From: Candidatus Omnitrophota bacterium
GTDB taxonomy: Bacteria > Omnitrophota > Gorgyraeia > Velamenicoccales > Velamenicoccaceae
DNA: 25,540 bases
Assembly (NCBI GenBank): GCA_028717105.1
Contig: JAQUOM010000011.1
Coordinates: 1 to 25,540 of the forward strand
Reading direction: 5' to 3'
The notes under the pieces: generated by a model
What the model was told of the DNA's origin: nothing
Databases searched by the model: none
What the model saw: only the letters and a program-made list of their open reading frames with translations
In this document: one piece after another, positions 15,095-22,915 of the stretch
Layout of the letters: each line of letters starts with the position of its first letter
Position numbering within the stretch: the stretch's first letter is position 1
Program-made: the position numbers and the translations under genes

Positions 15095-16159
15095 GTACTT
15101 TTTTAATTTTTTGTTATGAAATATCTTGATGAGGCATTTAACAATGTTCGGATCGAACTGCGTGCCGGTGTGTTTGCGGATCTCGTCAAGGGCGTCCCTG
15201 ACGGAGACCCGTTCCCTGTAGGGGCGGCCGTAGACCATGGCGTCGAAAGCGTCGGCAACGGACATGATTCTGGCGCCGACAGGGATCTGGCTTTTTTTAA
15301 GGTGCGAAGGATAGCCTGTTCCGTCAAATTTCTCATGATGATGCAGGATGATGGGGATGACGGGTTTGAGGATCTGGACATGCTTGATGATCTCGGCGCT
15401 TTTGATGGGGTGGCGCTTGACGATATCATATTCTTCGCCGGTCAAATGGGACGTCTTTGTCAGTATTTCCGTCGGAATGTTGACTTTTCCGGCATCGTGG
15501 AGCATGCTGGCGTATTTAAGGCTGTCTACTTCTTTTCTGTTGAGGCGCATTTCTTCGGCCAGGGTCTTGACGAGACGGGAAAAGTAAGGCGTATGCGCAT
15601 AGGCCGGCGGGACCTTGGAATCCAGGACCGTGACCAGGGATTTGATGGTGCCCATGACCATTCTTTCCTGCTCCAGATAGAGCTGGAGGTTTTTGATCGC
15701 CATGACGATTTGTCCGGCCAGGGTCATCAGCGTTTCCAGGTCGAAATAATCGAAGCCCCCCTCTTTTTTAACGGTGGTCTTGTTGCGCCGGATGATGATA
15801 TAGCCGATGATGTCGTCGCTGATCAACGGGACGGCCAGGATATCGTCTTTTTTGATGGCGGAACTTGTCGAGACAATCTTGACCTCGAGCCCGCTCTTGA
15901 CAGGAGTTTTTTTATTGGAAACCTGGCGTTTGTTGTTGTCGATGGAACAACGCGTCGCAATCCTTTTATGGTTTTTAGAGGCGGTCAGGAGGACAAAGGT
16001 GCTGTGGTCGGCTTTGAATATCTGCGAGAGAAGTTTGGTGAGGCGTGACGCTAAGTCGGTCAGGTCGTAGGTCGTGTTGATCAGCCGGTAGATCGAATGC
16101 AGGGCTGAAATCAGGGCCTTATACTTTTTTGTAAGGGTTAAATAGTTTTTCGTGCTCAT
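15077..16159 (-). CDS. GAF plus HD-GYP domain protein, probable cyclic-di-GMP phosphodiesterase
   Basis: The 360-residue protein has a GAF-like sensor (about residues 20-165) followed by an HD-GYP domain (about 170-350). Metal and catalytic motifs include His189, H221-D222 in LHDAGKVNIP, the KRHP segment, and HHHEKFDGTGYP at 273-284. Intact HD-GYP enzymes hydrolyse cyclic-di-GMP. I use the ATG at 16159; a TTG nine bases upstream is an alternative. Either start lies inside the end of dgt, an overlap of 41 or 50 bases, with no good Shine-Dalgarno, suggesting coupled translation. The GAF ligand is unknown. Confidence 0.9.
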   Translation of the reverse strand: MSTKNYLTLTKKYKALISALHSIYRLINTTYDLTDLASRLTKLLSQIFKADHSTFVLLTASKNHKRIATRCSIDNNKRQVSNKKTPVKSGLEVKIVSTSSAIKKDDILAVPLISDDIIGYIIIRRNKTTVKKEGGFDYFDLETLMTLAGQIVMAIKNLQLYLEQERMVMGTIKSLVTVLDSKVPPAYAHTPYFSRLVKTLAEEMRLNRKEVDSLKYASMLHDAGKVNIPTEILTKTSHLTGEEYDIVKRHPIKSAEIIKHVQILKPVIPIILHHHEKFDGTGYPSHLKKSQIPVGARIMSVADAFDAMVYGRPYRERVSVRDALDEIRKHTGTQFDPNIVKCLIKIFHNKKLKKYLNLTQ

Positions 16160-17276
16160 CGAGGGCAAAACGATCCGTCATGCCTGCGATATAGTCGCAG
16201 ACGACGTTAGGGGCGTCCCGTTGTGTTTTGATCTTGTCCTGGTATTCTGCGGGAAGCATAGCTGTGTTATGGATGTAGGCCCGAAAGATTTCTTCGATAA
16301 ATCTTCTGGCTTTGTCGGACATCCGGTTGACCCGGTAATGGTTGTAGAGGCCTTCCTTCAGGAATGTCCTTAAGGGGAGCCTTTGTTTTTTCAAATCGTT
16401 GCTGAAGTCCACCAGCCGTCCCTTGTGGCGCCTGACATCTTCGATCCCGCGGATCTTGTTGTGCTTCAGCCGCCGGGTAGATTCTTTGATGGCGTCGTCC
16501 ACGAGGATCGCAATGAGATTGCGAATGATCTGGTATTTTTTCTTGGACGGTTCGATCGCAGGATAACGCCGCTCGATGCTGTCTTTGGTCTTGCGCCAGA
16601 GCCCGACGGTATCCAGGGCGGCTTCGGAAATGAGCCCCGACGTCAATCCGTCATCAAGGTCATGATTATCATAAGCGATTTCGTCGGCGATGTCAACTAT
16701 TTGTGCTTCCAGGGACGGCATGGCCTGCGGATGGAGTTCTTTGGGGATGCGTGCCTTGTCGTAAGATGTGGTATGCTTGACGATCCCTTCGCGCGTTTCC
16801 CATGTGAGGTTGAGGCCGGGAAATCCCGGATAGCGTTCTTCGAGCTGATCGACGATCTTTAAGGTGTGCAGATTGTGGTTGAACCCCCCGTGGTCTTTCA
16901 TCAGACGGTTCAGGATCTCTTCCCCCGCATGGCCGAAGGGCGTATGCCCGAGGTCATGCGCCAGCGATAAGGCTTCGGTGAGTTCTTCGTTGAGCCTCAG
17001 GGCCTTGGCGATGGTCCGGGCGATCTGGGAGACTTCCAGCGAGTGTGTCAGCCGGGTCCGGTAGTAATCGCCCTCATGGTTGACGAAGACTTGTGTTTTG
17101 TATTCGAGTCTGCGGAATGCCGCGCTGTGGATGATACGGTCGCGGTCGCGTTGATAGGGGCTGCGGTAGGCATGCTCCGGTTCTTTGTAGCGCCGGCCGC
17201 GTGAATTTTTTGTTTTTGAAGCGTAAGGCGCCAGATACTTGTCTTCCAACTCATAGATACTGAAAGGGGGCGTCAT
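16119..17276 (-). CDS. dgt: Deoxyguanosinetriphosphate triphosphohydrolase-like protein (dGTPase)
   Basis: A 385-residue HD-domain protein of the dGTPase family, of the short class. It likely hydrolyses dGTP or other dNTPs to the nucleoside and triphosphate. Motifs: HSAAFRRLEYKTQVF, the first His in RLTHSLEVSQIARTIA, the HD pair in AHDLGHTPFGHAGEE, and a later Asp in VDIADEIAYDNHDLDDG. Its ATG overlaps the HIT stop by four bases, and the HD-GYP gene begins inside its 3' end. Substrate preference cannot be read. Confidence 0.93.
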   Translation of the reverse strand: MTPPFSIYELEDKYLAPYASKTKNSRGRRYKEPEHAYRSPYQRDRDRIIHSAAFRRLEYKTQVFVNHEGDYYRTRLTHSLEVSQIARTIAKALRLNEELTEALSLAHDLGHTPFGHAGEEILNRLMKDHGGFNHNLHTLKIVDQLEERYPGFPGLNLTWETREGIVKHTTSYDKARIPKELHPQAMPSLEAQIVDIADEIAYDNHDLDDGLTSGLISEAALDTVGLWRKTKDSIERRYPAIEPSKKKYQIIRNLIAILVDDAIKESTRRLKHNKIRGIEDVRRHKGRLVDFSNDLKKQRLPLRTFLKEGLYNHYRVNRMSDKARRFIEEIFRAYIHNTAMLPAEYQDKIKTQRDAPNVVCDYIAGMTDRFALDEHEKLFNPYKKV

Positions 17277-17743
17277 CGGGTCATTTCCTTGTAGAGGGAG
17301 GCGAGGGCTTGAGAGATGACCTTGGTATCAGAGACAACGGGCATAAAATTGACATCTCCCGTCCAGCGCGGGACCAGATGGATATGCAGGTGGCCTGCGA
17401 TACCGGCGCCTGCGGCGCGGCCTTCGTTGATGCCGATATTGAATCCCTCCGGTTTTAAGATCCGGCGCAGGAGCGCCTTGGCTTTTTTAAGGCATGCCAT
17501 GATATCTATGAGTTCGTCGTTATGCAAGGCGTCCAGGGATTTGACATGGCGCAGGGGCGCCACCATGATGTGGCCGTTATTGTAGGGGTAAAGATTGAGC
17601 ATGGCCAGGGCGTGCTCGGTCCGTAAGAAAACAAGGTGTTCGCGGTCGTTGTTCCGAGAGCGCACGCGGCAGAAAAGGCATCCCTTCTCTTTTTTGATTT
17701 TTTTGATATAACCGATTCTCCAGGGAGCCCAAAGTTTTTTCAT
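17273..17743 (-). CDS. HIT-family nucleotide hydrolase or Ap4A phosphorylase-like protein
   Basis: The 156-residue protein starts with LWAPWRIGYI, a mark of the HIT branch related to actinobacterial Ap4A phosphorylase. The histidine triad reads HLHIHLVP (H118, H120, H122), with His118-X-His-X-His spacing as in the active-site motif. NNGHIMVAP near residue 55 is the typical upstream part of the fold. C22 and C25 form a CxxC that may bind zinc. It should cleave dinucleoside polyphosphates or similar nucleotides. It overlaps dgt by four bases and follows the phosphoesterase by 15 bases. Confidence 0.9.
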   Translation of the reverse strand: MKKLWAPWRIGYIKKIKKEKGCLFCRVRSRNNDREHLVFLRTEHALAMLNLYPYNNGHIMVAPLRHVKSLDALHNDELIDIMACLKKAKALLRRILKPEGFNIGINEGRAAGAGIAGHLHIHLVPRWTGDVNFMPVVSDTKVISQALASLYKEMTR

Positions 17744-17758
17744 GGGGTAGGATAGGAT

Positions 17759-18247
17759 TTATTTCGTTATCTTTTCGATCCGCGCACGCAGGTCGCCGTC
17801 GATCTCCACCAGGCCGAACGCATTGTAGGGCGCAAAGATCTTGTCTGTCGGGCTTCCGGGATTGAAGTAAATGGTCTTTCCGATTTTTTCCTGACAGGGT
17901 TCGTGGGAATGTCCGAAGATAACCAGGTCGAAAGAAGGATCGAAATTGCCGCTGATCGTTTCGACGATCTTTTCGGGTTTTCCGTAGCCGTGCATGATTC
18001 CGATCTTGAATTTTTGTACGGAGAAGATTTCTTTGTCTTTCAGTTCTTCGCGTAATTCGGCCGCATCCATGTTGCCGCGGACCGCTTTGACCGGCTTGAG
18101 GCGTTTAAGTTGCTGGTAGAGTTCAAAGGACGTGAAATCTCCGGCATGGATGACGAGATCGGACTGTTTGATTTCTGCCACGAGCTGTTCGGGAAGGGCG
18201 TCATACCTGTCGGGTATATGGGTATCGGAGAGCACGCAGATACGCAT
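17759..18247 (-). CDS. YfcE/MJ0936-type metallophosphoesterase
   Basis: The 162-residue protein has the calcineurin-like metal-binding motifs in order: DTH near residue 8, HAGDF near 34, RGNMD near 58, IMHGYG near 85, GHSH near 112, and NPGS near 130. It resembles YfcE-type phosphodiesterases that bind two metal ions. I use the ATG at 18247, whose A is shared with the upstream TGA stop; a GTG three bases earlier would give a GTGA overlap. It follows the ATPase gene with no gap. Substrate unknown. Confidence 0.9.
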   Translation of the reverse strand: MRICVLSDTHIPDRYDALPEQLVAEIKQSDLVIHAGDFTSFELYQQLKRLKPVKAVRGNMDAAELREELKDKEIFSVQKFKIGIMHGYGKPEKIVETISGNFDPSFDLVIFGHSHEPCQEKIGKTIYFNPGSPTDKIFAPYNAFGLVEIDGDLRARIEKITK

Positions 18248-19869
18248 CACGTCATGATCCTTGGTTTTCCGTAAATCTCGAAGAGGCCGTTGATGTTGTC
18301 GAGGTCCCAGGTAGAGATATGTGATTCTTTGGCCAGGAGTCTCGCATTGCGGTCTACGTCTCCGAGTCCGATGATGATTTTTTGTATGGTTTTTTGTTTA
18401 AAGGAGCTGACCATAGAGATGAATTCCGCCACGTCGCGTTCCTTGATGCCGTTCTCCTTGATGGCTGCGATCCATAGGTTGTCCTGGGTTTTGCCGAAGA
18501 TCCCGACCCGCAGTTCCGAGTGTTCGAACGCGATGAGTTTAAGCTCTTTGAAGGCGTCGAGCTGGAATTTTTTACGGTCGATCAGGACTTCGTCGCCTTC
18601 GAACTGGTTGAAGACTTCGCATATCCTGTCGGCGATAGACTTTCTGGAGATGTTCAGGAAGGCATCGATCTCCTGGCGGACCTGGCTGTCAAAGTGAGCG
18701 GCCTGTTCGGTCAGGTCATGACTCAAGGCCTTGAGTTTTTCGGCGTGCGCGAATTTCAGCCAGAAAGACAATAGCCGGTCGCCGATGAAATAGAACGATC
18801 CGTTCTTTGAGAGGATGCCCACATCGATGAGTTTGTTGCATTTTTGGATGATGCCGGCCCGCTGCTGGCGCAGGTAAGGCGCCAGGTCCTTGAGGCGGTT
18901 TTTTCCGAGGGCGATGGCGTCCAAGAGATAAATGAAATCGTTTTTGTTGCGGCCGACGGTCAGGAGGGCCAGGCGCATCGTGAAACGCAGGTTGAAGACT
19001 CCCCAGTCATGAAAGAGGAGTTTTTCCAATGTCCGGATGAGGAGATCGACATCCAGCGCCGCGGCACGGGCCGCCCGGCACGCCATGGCCGCTTCTTCGG
19101 AAATGATCTTGAGATAGAACGGGTGTCCTCCCGTGAAGTGGACGAGAAAGGCGGCCAGGTCTCTGGGGATGGCGATATCTCCAAAGATCTTGGCGATGAC
19201 CTGTTCGCTGCCCGGCCCCGTGAAATTTTCCATTTCCAGCGTTTCAAAATTTCCGAACAAGAGCGACAGATCGCCCCCAAGGATATCTTTGGCCAGCGCC
19301 CTGTGGGAACTGGAGAAAATAAAGAGCGTATTTTTTTGCAGCATGATCCGTTTCCCGAGGTCGCCGCAAATGTCGTCGTATCCCAGTTTTTTGAGATGAT
19401 GGAATTCATCGAAGACAATGACCACCCGGCGTTGGCTTTCCGTTGCGAAGATGTCCAGGATGTCGAAGAGTTCCCCGAACAGCCGTTCCGGCCGGTCTTT
19501 ATCGATTTTCTTAAGGAAAATTTCCGAGGCGGCGGCCGTCTGGGGCAGGAGGTCTTTGGTGCGTTTGACCAGGATATCTAAGTTTTCCCGCGAAGAAAGA
19601 AGCTGGGCCCCCTTGAGATAATTAAACAGAAGGCTGTTGAGGCATCGTTTCAGGAATAAGGAGTATTCCAGGGGGAGGATTTCTACGTAGACCGGGATGA
19701 TCCCCTCCTCTTTGAAACCATCGAGGAATTTTTTCAGGACGGTCGTCTTGCCGATAAGTTCTTCGCCCAGGATGGCGACGTTCTGGCGGTAGCCGTCGCG
19801 GAAGTCCAAGAGGCGTTTATTAAGCAGGTCCAGGATGTCTTTGCGTAAGGACGCGATCACATTGTCCAT
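18247..19869 (-). CDS. AAA-family ATPase with winged-helix and degenerate nuclease-like tail
   Basis: The 540-residue protein has a P-loop at residues 35-43 (GEELIGKTT), a Walker B at 149-155 (VVIVFDE) and a probable sensor near FIFSSSHRAL, as in the archaeal-type ATPases (Pfam ATPase_2). A winged-helix-like middle (about 330-380) includes ILSKNGSFYFIGDRLLSFWLKF. The C-terminal stretch (about 440-535) has the strand and helix order of a PD-(D/E)XK nuclease (WIAAIKENGIKERDVAEF), but the acidic catalytic residues look replaced. I chose the ATG at 19869, one base after the preceding stop. Role unknown; the archaeal relatives are often DNA-related. Confidence 0.8.
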   Translation of the reverse strand: MDNVIASLRKDILDLLNKRLLDFRDGYRQNVAILGEELIGKTTVLKKFLDGFKEEGIIPVYVEILPLEYSLFLKRCLNSLLFNYLKGAQLLSSRENLDILVKRTKDLLPQTAAASEIFLKKIDKDRPERLFGELFDILDIFATESQRRVVIVFDEFHHLKKLGYDDICGDLGKRIMLQKNTLFIFSSSHRALAKDILGGDLSLLFGNFETLEMENFTGPGSEQVIAKIFGDIAIPRDLAAFLVHFTGGHPFYLKIISEEAAMACRAARAAALDVDLLIRTLEKLLFHDWGVFNLRFTMRLALLTVGRNKNDFIYLLDAIALGKNRLKDLAPYLRQQRAGIIQKCNKLIDVGILSKNGSFYFIGDRLLSFWLKFAHAEKLKALSHDLTEQAAHFDSQVRQEIDAFLNISRKSIADRICEVFNQFEGDEVLIDRKKFQLDAFKELKLIAFEHSELRVGIFGKTQDNLWIAAIKENGIKERDVAEFISMVSSFKQKTIQKIIIGLGDVDRNARLLAKESHISTWDLDNINGLFEIYGKPRIMT

Positions 19870-19870
19870 A

Positions 19871-20563
19871 TTAATCGAGATAGTATAGCGGATTCTGCGG
19901 CTTGTGTTTTTTACGGACTTCAAAATGCAGGGCGTCTTTTAATCTGGCGGGCGAGCTTCCCGTCTTGGCCAGGGTCGTTCCCTGCCTGACGTCATCTCCC
20001 AGCTTGACGCAAGACGAAGCGTAACCGCAATAGATGGTAGAAAGGCCGTCTTTGTGGTCGAGAATAATGGTTTCTCCGTAACCGGCCAGCCTGCCGACGA
20101 AAATGACCCGGCCGTCACGGGCGGCCATGACGTCCTGGATGTCCTGGGTGGTAATATCGATGCCTTTGTTGCTGACGCCGGAGGTTTGTTGATGAAAGTA
20201 CGCTGCAATCCGTCCTTTGACGGGCCAGATAAAATCTTCTGTGCCCTGCCCCGCGGTGAAATTCGTCGTCGCTCTCCTGCGCGACGATCCGGGGATGACG
20301 AGTTTTTGTCCAACGGATATCGTCGTGGAGTCCGGGATCTTGTTGACGCGGGCGATTTCTTCGGGGTCGGTCTGGTAGTTACGGGCTATGCGCCAGAGAG
20401 TTTCTCCGCGGGTGACGGTATGGGTGGTTGCGGAAGATGCTGTTGAGGAATATACGGTCGAAACGGAGGCTGAATCGCGGTGTTCATGGGGCGGTGTGGT
20501 CGTTGCGCATGCAGAAAGTCCGGCCACAAGCCATACGACGGCAAGCAATTTTAGATAAGACAT
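19871..20563 (-). CDS. NlpD-like lipoprotein with LysM and degenerate M23 (LytM) domain
   Basis: The 230-residue protein has a lipobox (LSAC, Cys19), so it is probably lipid-anchored in the envelope. A LysM domain spans about 47-91 (HTVTRGETLWRIARNY to GQKLVIP), binding peptidoglycan. The M23 domain spans about 112-228, but the zinc ligands look lost: the HxxxD site reads NKGID, the expected HLS is GYAS, and PHLHFE is DALHFE. It should therefore act as an amidase activator, as NlpD does, and not as a peptidase. The preceding tRNA may share its transcript. No Shine-Dalgarno is evident. Confidence 0.85.
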   Translation of the reverse strand: MSYLKLLAVVWLVAGLSACATTTPPHEHRDSASVSTVYSSTASSATTHTVTRGETLWRIARNYQTDPEEIARVNKIPDSTTISVGQKLVIPGSSRRRATTNFTAGQGTEDFIWPVKGRIAAYFHQQTSGVSNKGIDITTQDIQDVMAARDGRVIFVGRLAGYGETIILDHKDGLSTIYCGYASSCVKLGDDVRQGTTLAKTGSSPARLKDALHFEVRKKHKPQNPLYYLD

Positions 20564-20683
20564 ATAATGAAAATGAAATAATGCGTCTGTCTTTAAGCAG
20601 GCGTGTGGTTAAAAGCGCCTCGCCGCGGCGTCCACAGGCCTGTCCGTGTTCAAGCTTGCGTTACGTTTTCAAAAGCGAGCGAT

Positions 20684-20717
20684 GGGAATCCCTGCTTGCC
20701 AAGCAGACAGGGAACCC
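20684..20717. repeat. Palindromic element
   Basis: GGG, TCCCTG (20689-20694) and their complements CAGGGA (20708-20713), CCC make a hairpin; the alternative pairing CTGCTTG/CAAGCAG (20692-20706) is perfect around one base. It lies between tRNA-Gly and the NlpD-like gene with no T-run after it. Another palindrome, ACAGGCCTGT, is at 20634-20643. It resembles the hairpin at 7232-7264. Confidence 0.45.
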
Positions 20718-20732
20718 GCAAGATTTTCCCTA

Positions 20733-20803
20733 AGCGGGTGAGCGGAATCGAACCGCCGTTTACAGCTTGGGAAGCTGTCATTCTACCATTGAACTACACC
20801 CGC
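20733..20803 (-). tRNA. tRNA-Gly, anticodon CCC
   Basis: On the minus strand a full cloverleaf folds: acceptor GCGGGTG/CACCCGC, D-stem GTTC/GAAT, anticodon stem ACAGC/GCTGT around TTCCCAA, and T-arm GGCGG-TTCGATT-CCGCT. The anticodon CCC reads GGG glycine codons. The 3' CCA is not encoded. A promoter lies about 130 bases upstream and no terminator is evident after it. Confidence 0.95.
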
Positions 20804-20941
20804 AAAAGCCGGTGTTCTGCCGCTGTTCCGACGCTCCAAAAAACCGGACGGCCGGAATCCCGACCCTCGGCGCATTCTGTCAAAACGTCGGGAAGCTGCG
20901 CTCGCAAATTTTATTCAATGTTCTGTCCACACAGGCGTTTT

Positions 20942-20970
20942 ATTCTATCACCAGAGAACTTGTTCGTCAA
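20942..20970 (-). promoter_or_regulatory. Sigma70-type promoter upstream of tRNA-Gly
   Basis: On the minus strand, TTGACG (20965-20970) is 17 bases from TAGAAT (20942-20947). The expected start is near 20935, giving about 130 bases before the tRNA. It lies just after the thiC stop. Confidence 0.6.
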
Positions 20971-20988
20971 TAAGACTTAAAGTATCCC

Positions 20989-22275
20989 TTAGGCCTTTTT
21001 TGTCAGGCAGGTGTCGATAAGCTTGATAGAACAAAATTCGCCGCACATCGTGCAGACGCCTTTTGCTTTTGGACGGGAAGATGCCTTATATTTCCGGGCC
21101 CTTTTCGGGTCGATCGCGCACCGGATTTGTTTGTCCCAGTCCCTGTTTTTTCTGGCTTCGGATATCCGGCGGTCCCAATCAGAAGCTCCCTTGAGTCCTT
21201 TGGCAATGTCTGCCGCATGGGCGGCAATCTTCGATGCGACGATTCCCTGACGGGTATCTTCCAGAGAAGGATGACGGACGTGTTCCGCAGGAGTGAGATA
21301 GCAAAGGAAATCGGCTCCGTAATATGCGGCCAAGGCGCCTCCGATGGCGCCGGTGATATGATCGTAGCCGGCGCCTACATCCGTCACCAGAGGGCCTAAG
21401 ACATAAAAGGGCGCTCCGTTGCAGATTTTTTTCTCCAATTCCATGTTTTTCCGGATCTGGTCCAAAGGGACATGTCCCGGGCCTTCGATCAAGACCTGGA
21501 CCCCTGCTTTTCTGGCCCTTTGGGCCAGAAGGCCCAGTTCTTTTAATTCGGCAATCTGAGACGCATCGGTCGCATCCGCGATGCACCCCGGCCGCATGCC
21601 GTCGCCAAGGCTTAAGGTGATCCGAAAGCGCCGTGCGATATCAAGCACGCGGTCGAAATGTTCGAAAAAAGGATTCTCCTTCCCGGTTTTTTTCATCCAG
21701 TTGACGAGAATGGCCCCTCCCCGGCTGACGATATCCAGGACCCTTCGGGATTTCAGGAATACGTCCAGGCTGCGACGATTAATGCCGCAATGAATGGTAA
21801 AAAAGTCTACACCGTCGGCCGCCTGGTCTTCCAGGACCTCAAAGAGGTCATTTGTTTCCATTTTGAGGAACGAGCCGCGCTTCTTTTGCACCCGCATCGC
21901 CGCCTCATAAACGGGAACGGTTCCCAGAGGCAGAGGCGATTCTTTGATGATCGCCCGGCGGATCTTCCTTAAGTCCCCTCCGAGGCTTAAGTCCATCACA
22001 GCATCCGCTTTGAGCTCGACGGCCAGATCGATTTTTTTAAGTTCTGTCGTGAGGTTGATCTTGTCGGGCGAGGTGCCGAGATTGACATTGATCTTTGTGG
22101 AGAGGCCGGCGCCTATGCCGCAGACCGCGGCGATTTTCCGGTTTTTATTGACAGGGATGACGCTGTGACCGCGTGCAACGCTTTCCAGAAGCGTTTCGAG
22201 AGGTTTGCCTTCAATTTTGGCGACCCTGGCTGCCAGGGCGCGGAAGTCCTTGTCTTGAGTCAGTTCGTTATACAT
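20989..22275 (-). CDS. thiC: Phosphomethylpyrimidine synthase ThiC
   Basis: A 428-residue radical SAM enzyme that converts aminoimidazole ribotide into HMP-phosphate, the pyrimidine half of thiamine. Family marks include GSFLKMETND, the GDGMRPGCIADATD block, EGPGHVP and the C-terminal cluster Cys408, Cys411 and Cys415 in CTMCGEFC. That spacing is CX2CX3C, where the well-studied ThiC motif is CX2CX4C. The N-terminal domain of plant and E. coli types is absent, as in the shorter class. It overlaps thiE by eight bases. No TPP riboswitch is visible directly upstream. Confidence 0.95.
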   Translation of the reverse strand: MYNELTQDKDFRALAARVAKIEGKPLETLLESVARGHSVIPVNKNRKIAAVCGIGAGLSTKINVNLGTSPDKINLTTELKKIDLAVELKADAVMDLSLGGDLRKIRRAIIKESPLPLGTVPVYEAAMRVQKKRGSFLKMETNDLFEVLEDQAADGVDFFTIHCGINRRSLDVFLKSRRVLDIVSRGGAILVNWMKKTGKENPFFEHFDRVLDIARRFRITLSLGDGMRPGCIADATDASQIAELKELGLLAQRARKAGVQVLIEGPGHVPLDQIRKNMELEKKICNGAPFYVLGPLVTDVGAGYDHITGAIGGALAAYYGADFLCYLTPAEHVRHPSLEDTRQGIVASKIAAHAADIAKGLKGASDWDRRISEARKNRDWDKQIRCAIDPKRARKYKASSRPKAKGVCTMCGEFCSIKLIDTCLTKKA

Positions 22276-22915
22276 GGGTGTTTGTCAGGGTTTGTTTAAG
22301 CCGTTCTGCGGCACGGGTAATATGCGGCGATAGACAGATCTCGCGGCAGACAGCCACGCGGTCTGATCCGGTTGTCCGGATGTCTCTGAGCCGGCCGAGA
22401 TCGATGCCTCCGATGGCAAAAACGGGCCGGGATGTTAAAGATATGGCTTGATGTAAAAGTTTTAATCCGCGGGGTCGCATGCCGGGCTTGGTGAGGGTCG
22501 GGAAAACAGGACCGAATCCAAGGTAATCCACGGGCATCTTGAGGCTTTCGCGGACGTCCTTCGGGCTGTGACAGGAGATGCCGATGAGCGCATCCGATCC
22601 GAGGAATTTCCTGGCGATGGCAGCAGGCGCGTCGTCCTGGCCTAAATGGAGGCCGTCGGCGCCTACCGCCTCCGCGACGTCGATGCGGTCGTTAATGATA
22701 AAGAGGCGTTTAGCGGCGCGGGCCACGGCTGCCAAAGGCCTGGCAAGAGCGATCATCTCTTTTGTCGTGGATGTCTTATCGCGCAATTGCACGATATCCA
22801 CGCCGCCGGCAAGTGCGGCAGACAAGACATGCTGTAGTTTTTTTGGTCCGCAGACGTCTTTATCAAGGATCAAGTAAAGACGGGAATTTTTTAAGTGTTG
22901 TTTTTTCCAGTTCAT
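22268..22915 (-). CDS. thiE: Thiamine-phosphate synthase ThiE
   Basis: The 215-residue TIM-barrel enzyme joins HMP diphosphate and thiazole phosphate to form thiamine phosphate. Visible motifs: VQLRDKTSTTKE, INDRIDVAEAVGADGLHLGQDD, GISCHSP, YLGFGPVFPT and AIGGI, as expected, including the residues that bind pyrophosphate. The ATG at 22915 lies inside the end of thiD2 (53-base overlap). In other bacteria these two are often one fused protein, so they may act as a complex. No thiazole synthase genes are in the window. Confidence 0.93.
   Translation of the reverse strand: MNWKKQHLKNSRLYLILDKDVCGPKKLQHVLSAALAGGVDIVQLRDKTSTTKEMIALARPLAAVARAAKRLFIINDRIDVAEAVGADGLHLGQDDAPAAIARKFLGSDALIGISCHSPKDVRESLKMPVDYLGFGPVFPTLTKPGMRPRGLKLLHQAISLTSRPVFAIGGIDLGRLRDIRTTGSDRVAVCREICLSPHITRAAERLKQTLTNTHV

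Noticed and set aside
15116..16048. 310-residue plus-strand frame opposite the HD-GYP gene
   Set aside because: The minus strand carries intact GAF and HD-GYP motifs; the plus frame is a shadow with no recognisable domain.
18844..19581. 245-residue plus-strand frame opposite the ATPase gene
   Set aside because: Antisense to the Walker A/B-bearing ATPase and rich in charged shadow codons.
22276..22400. TPP riboswitch ahead of thiC
   Set aside because: The sequence upstream of thiC is thiE coding sequence, and I see no thi-box core (CTGAGA) in place on the transcribed strand.
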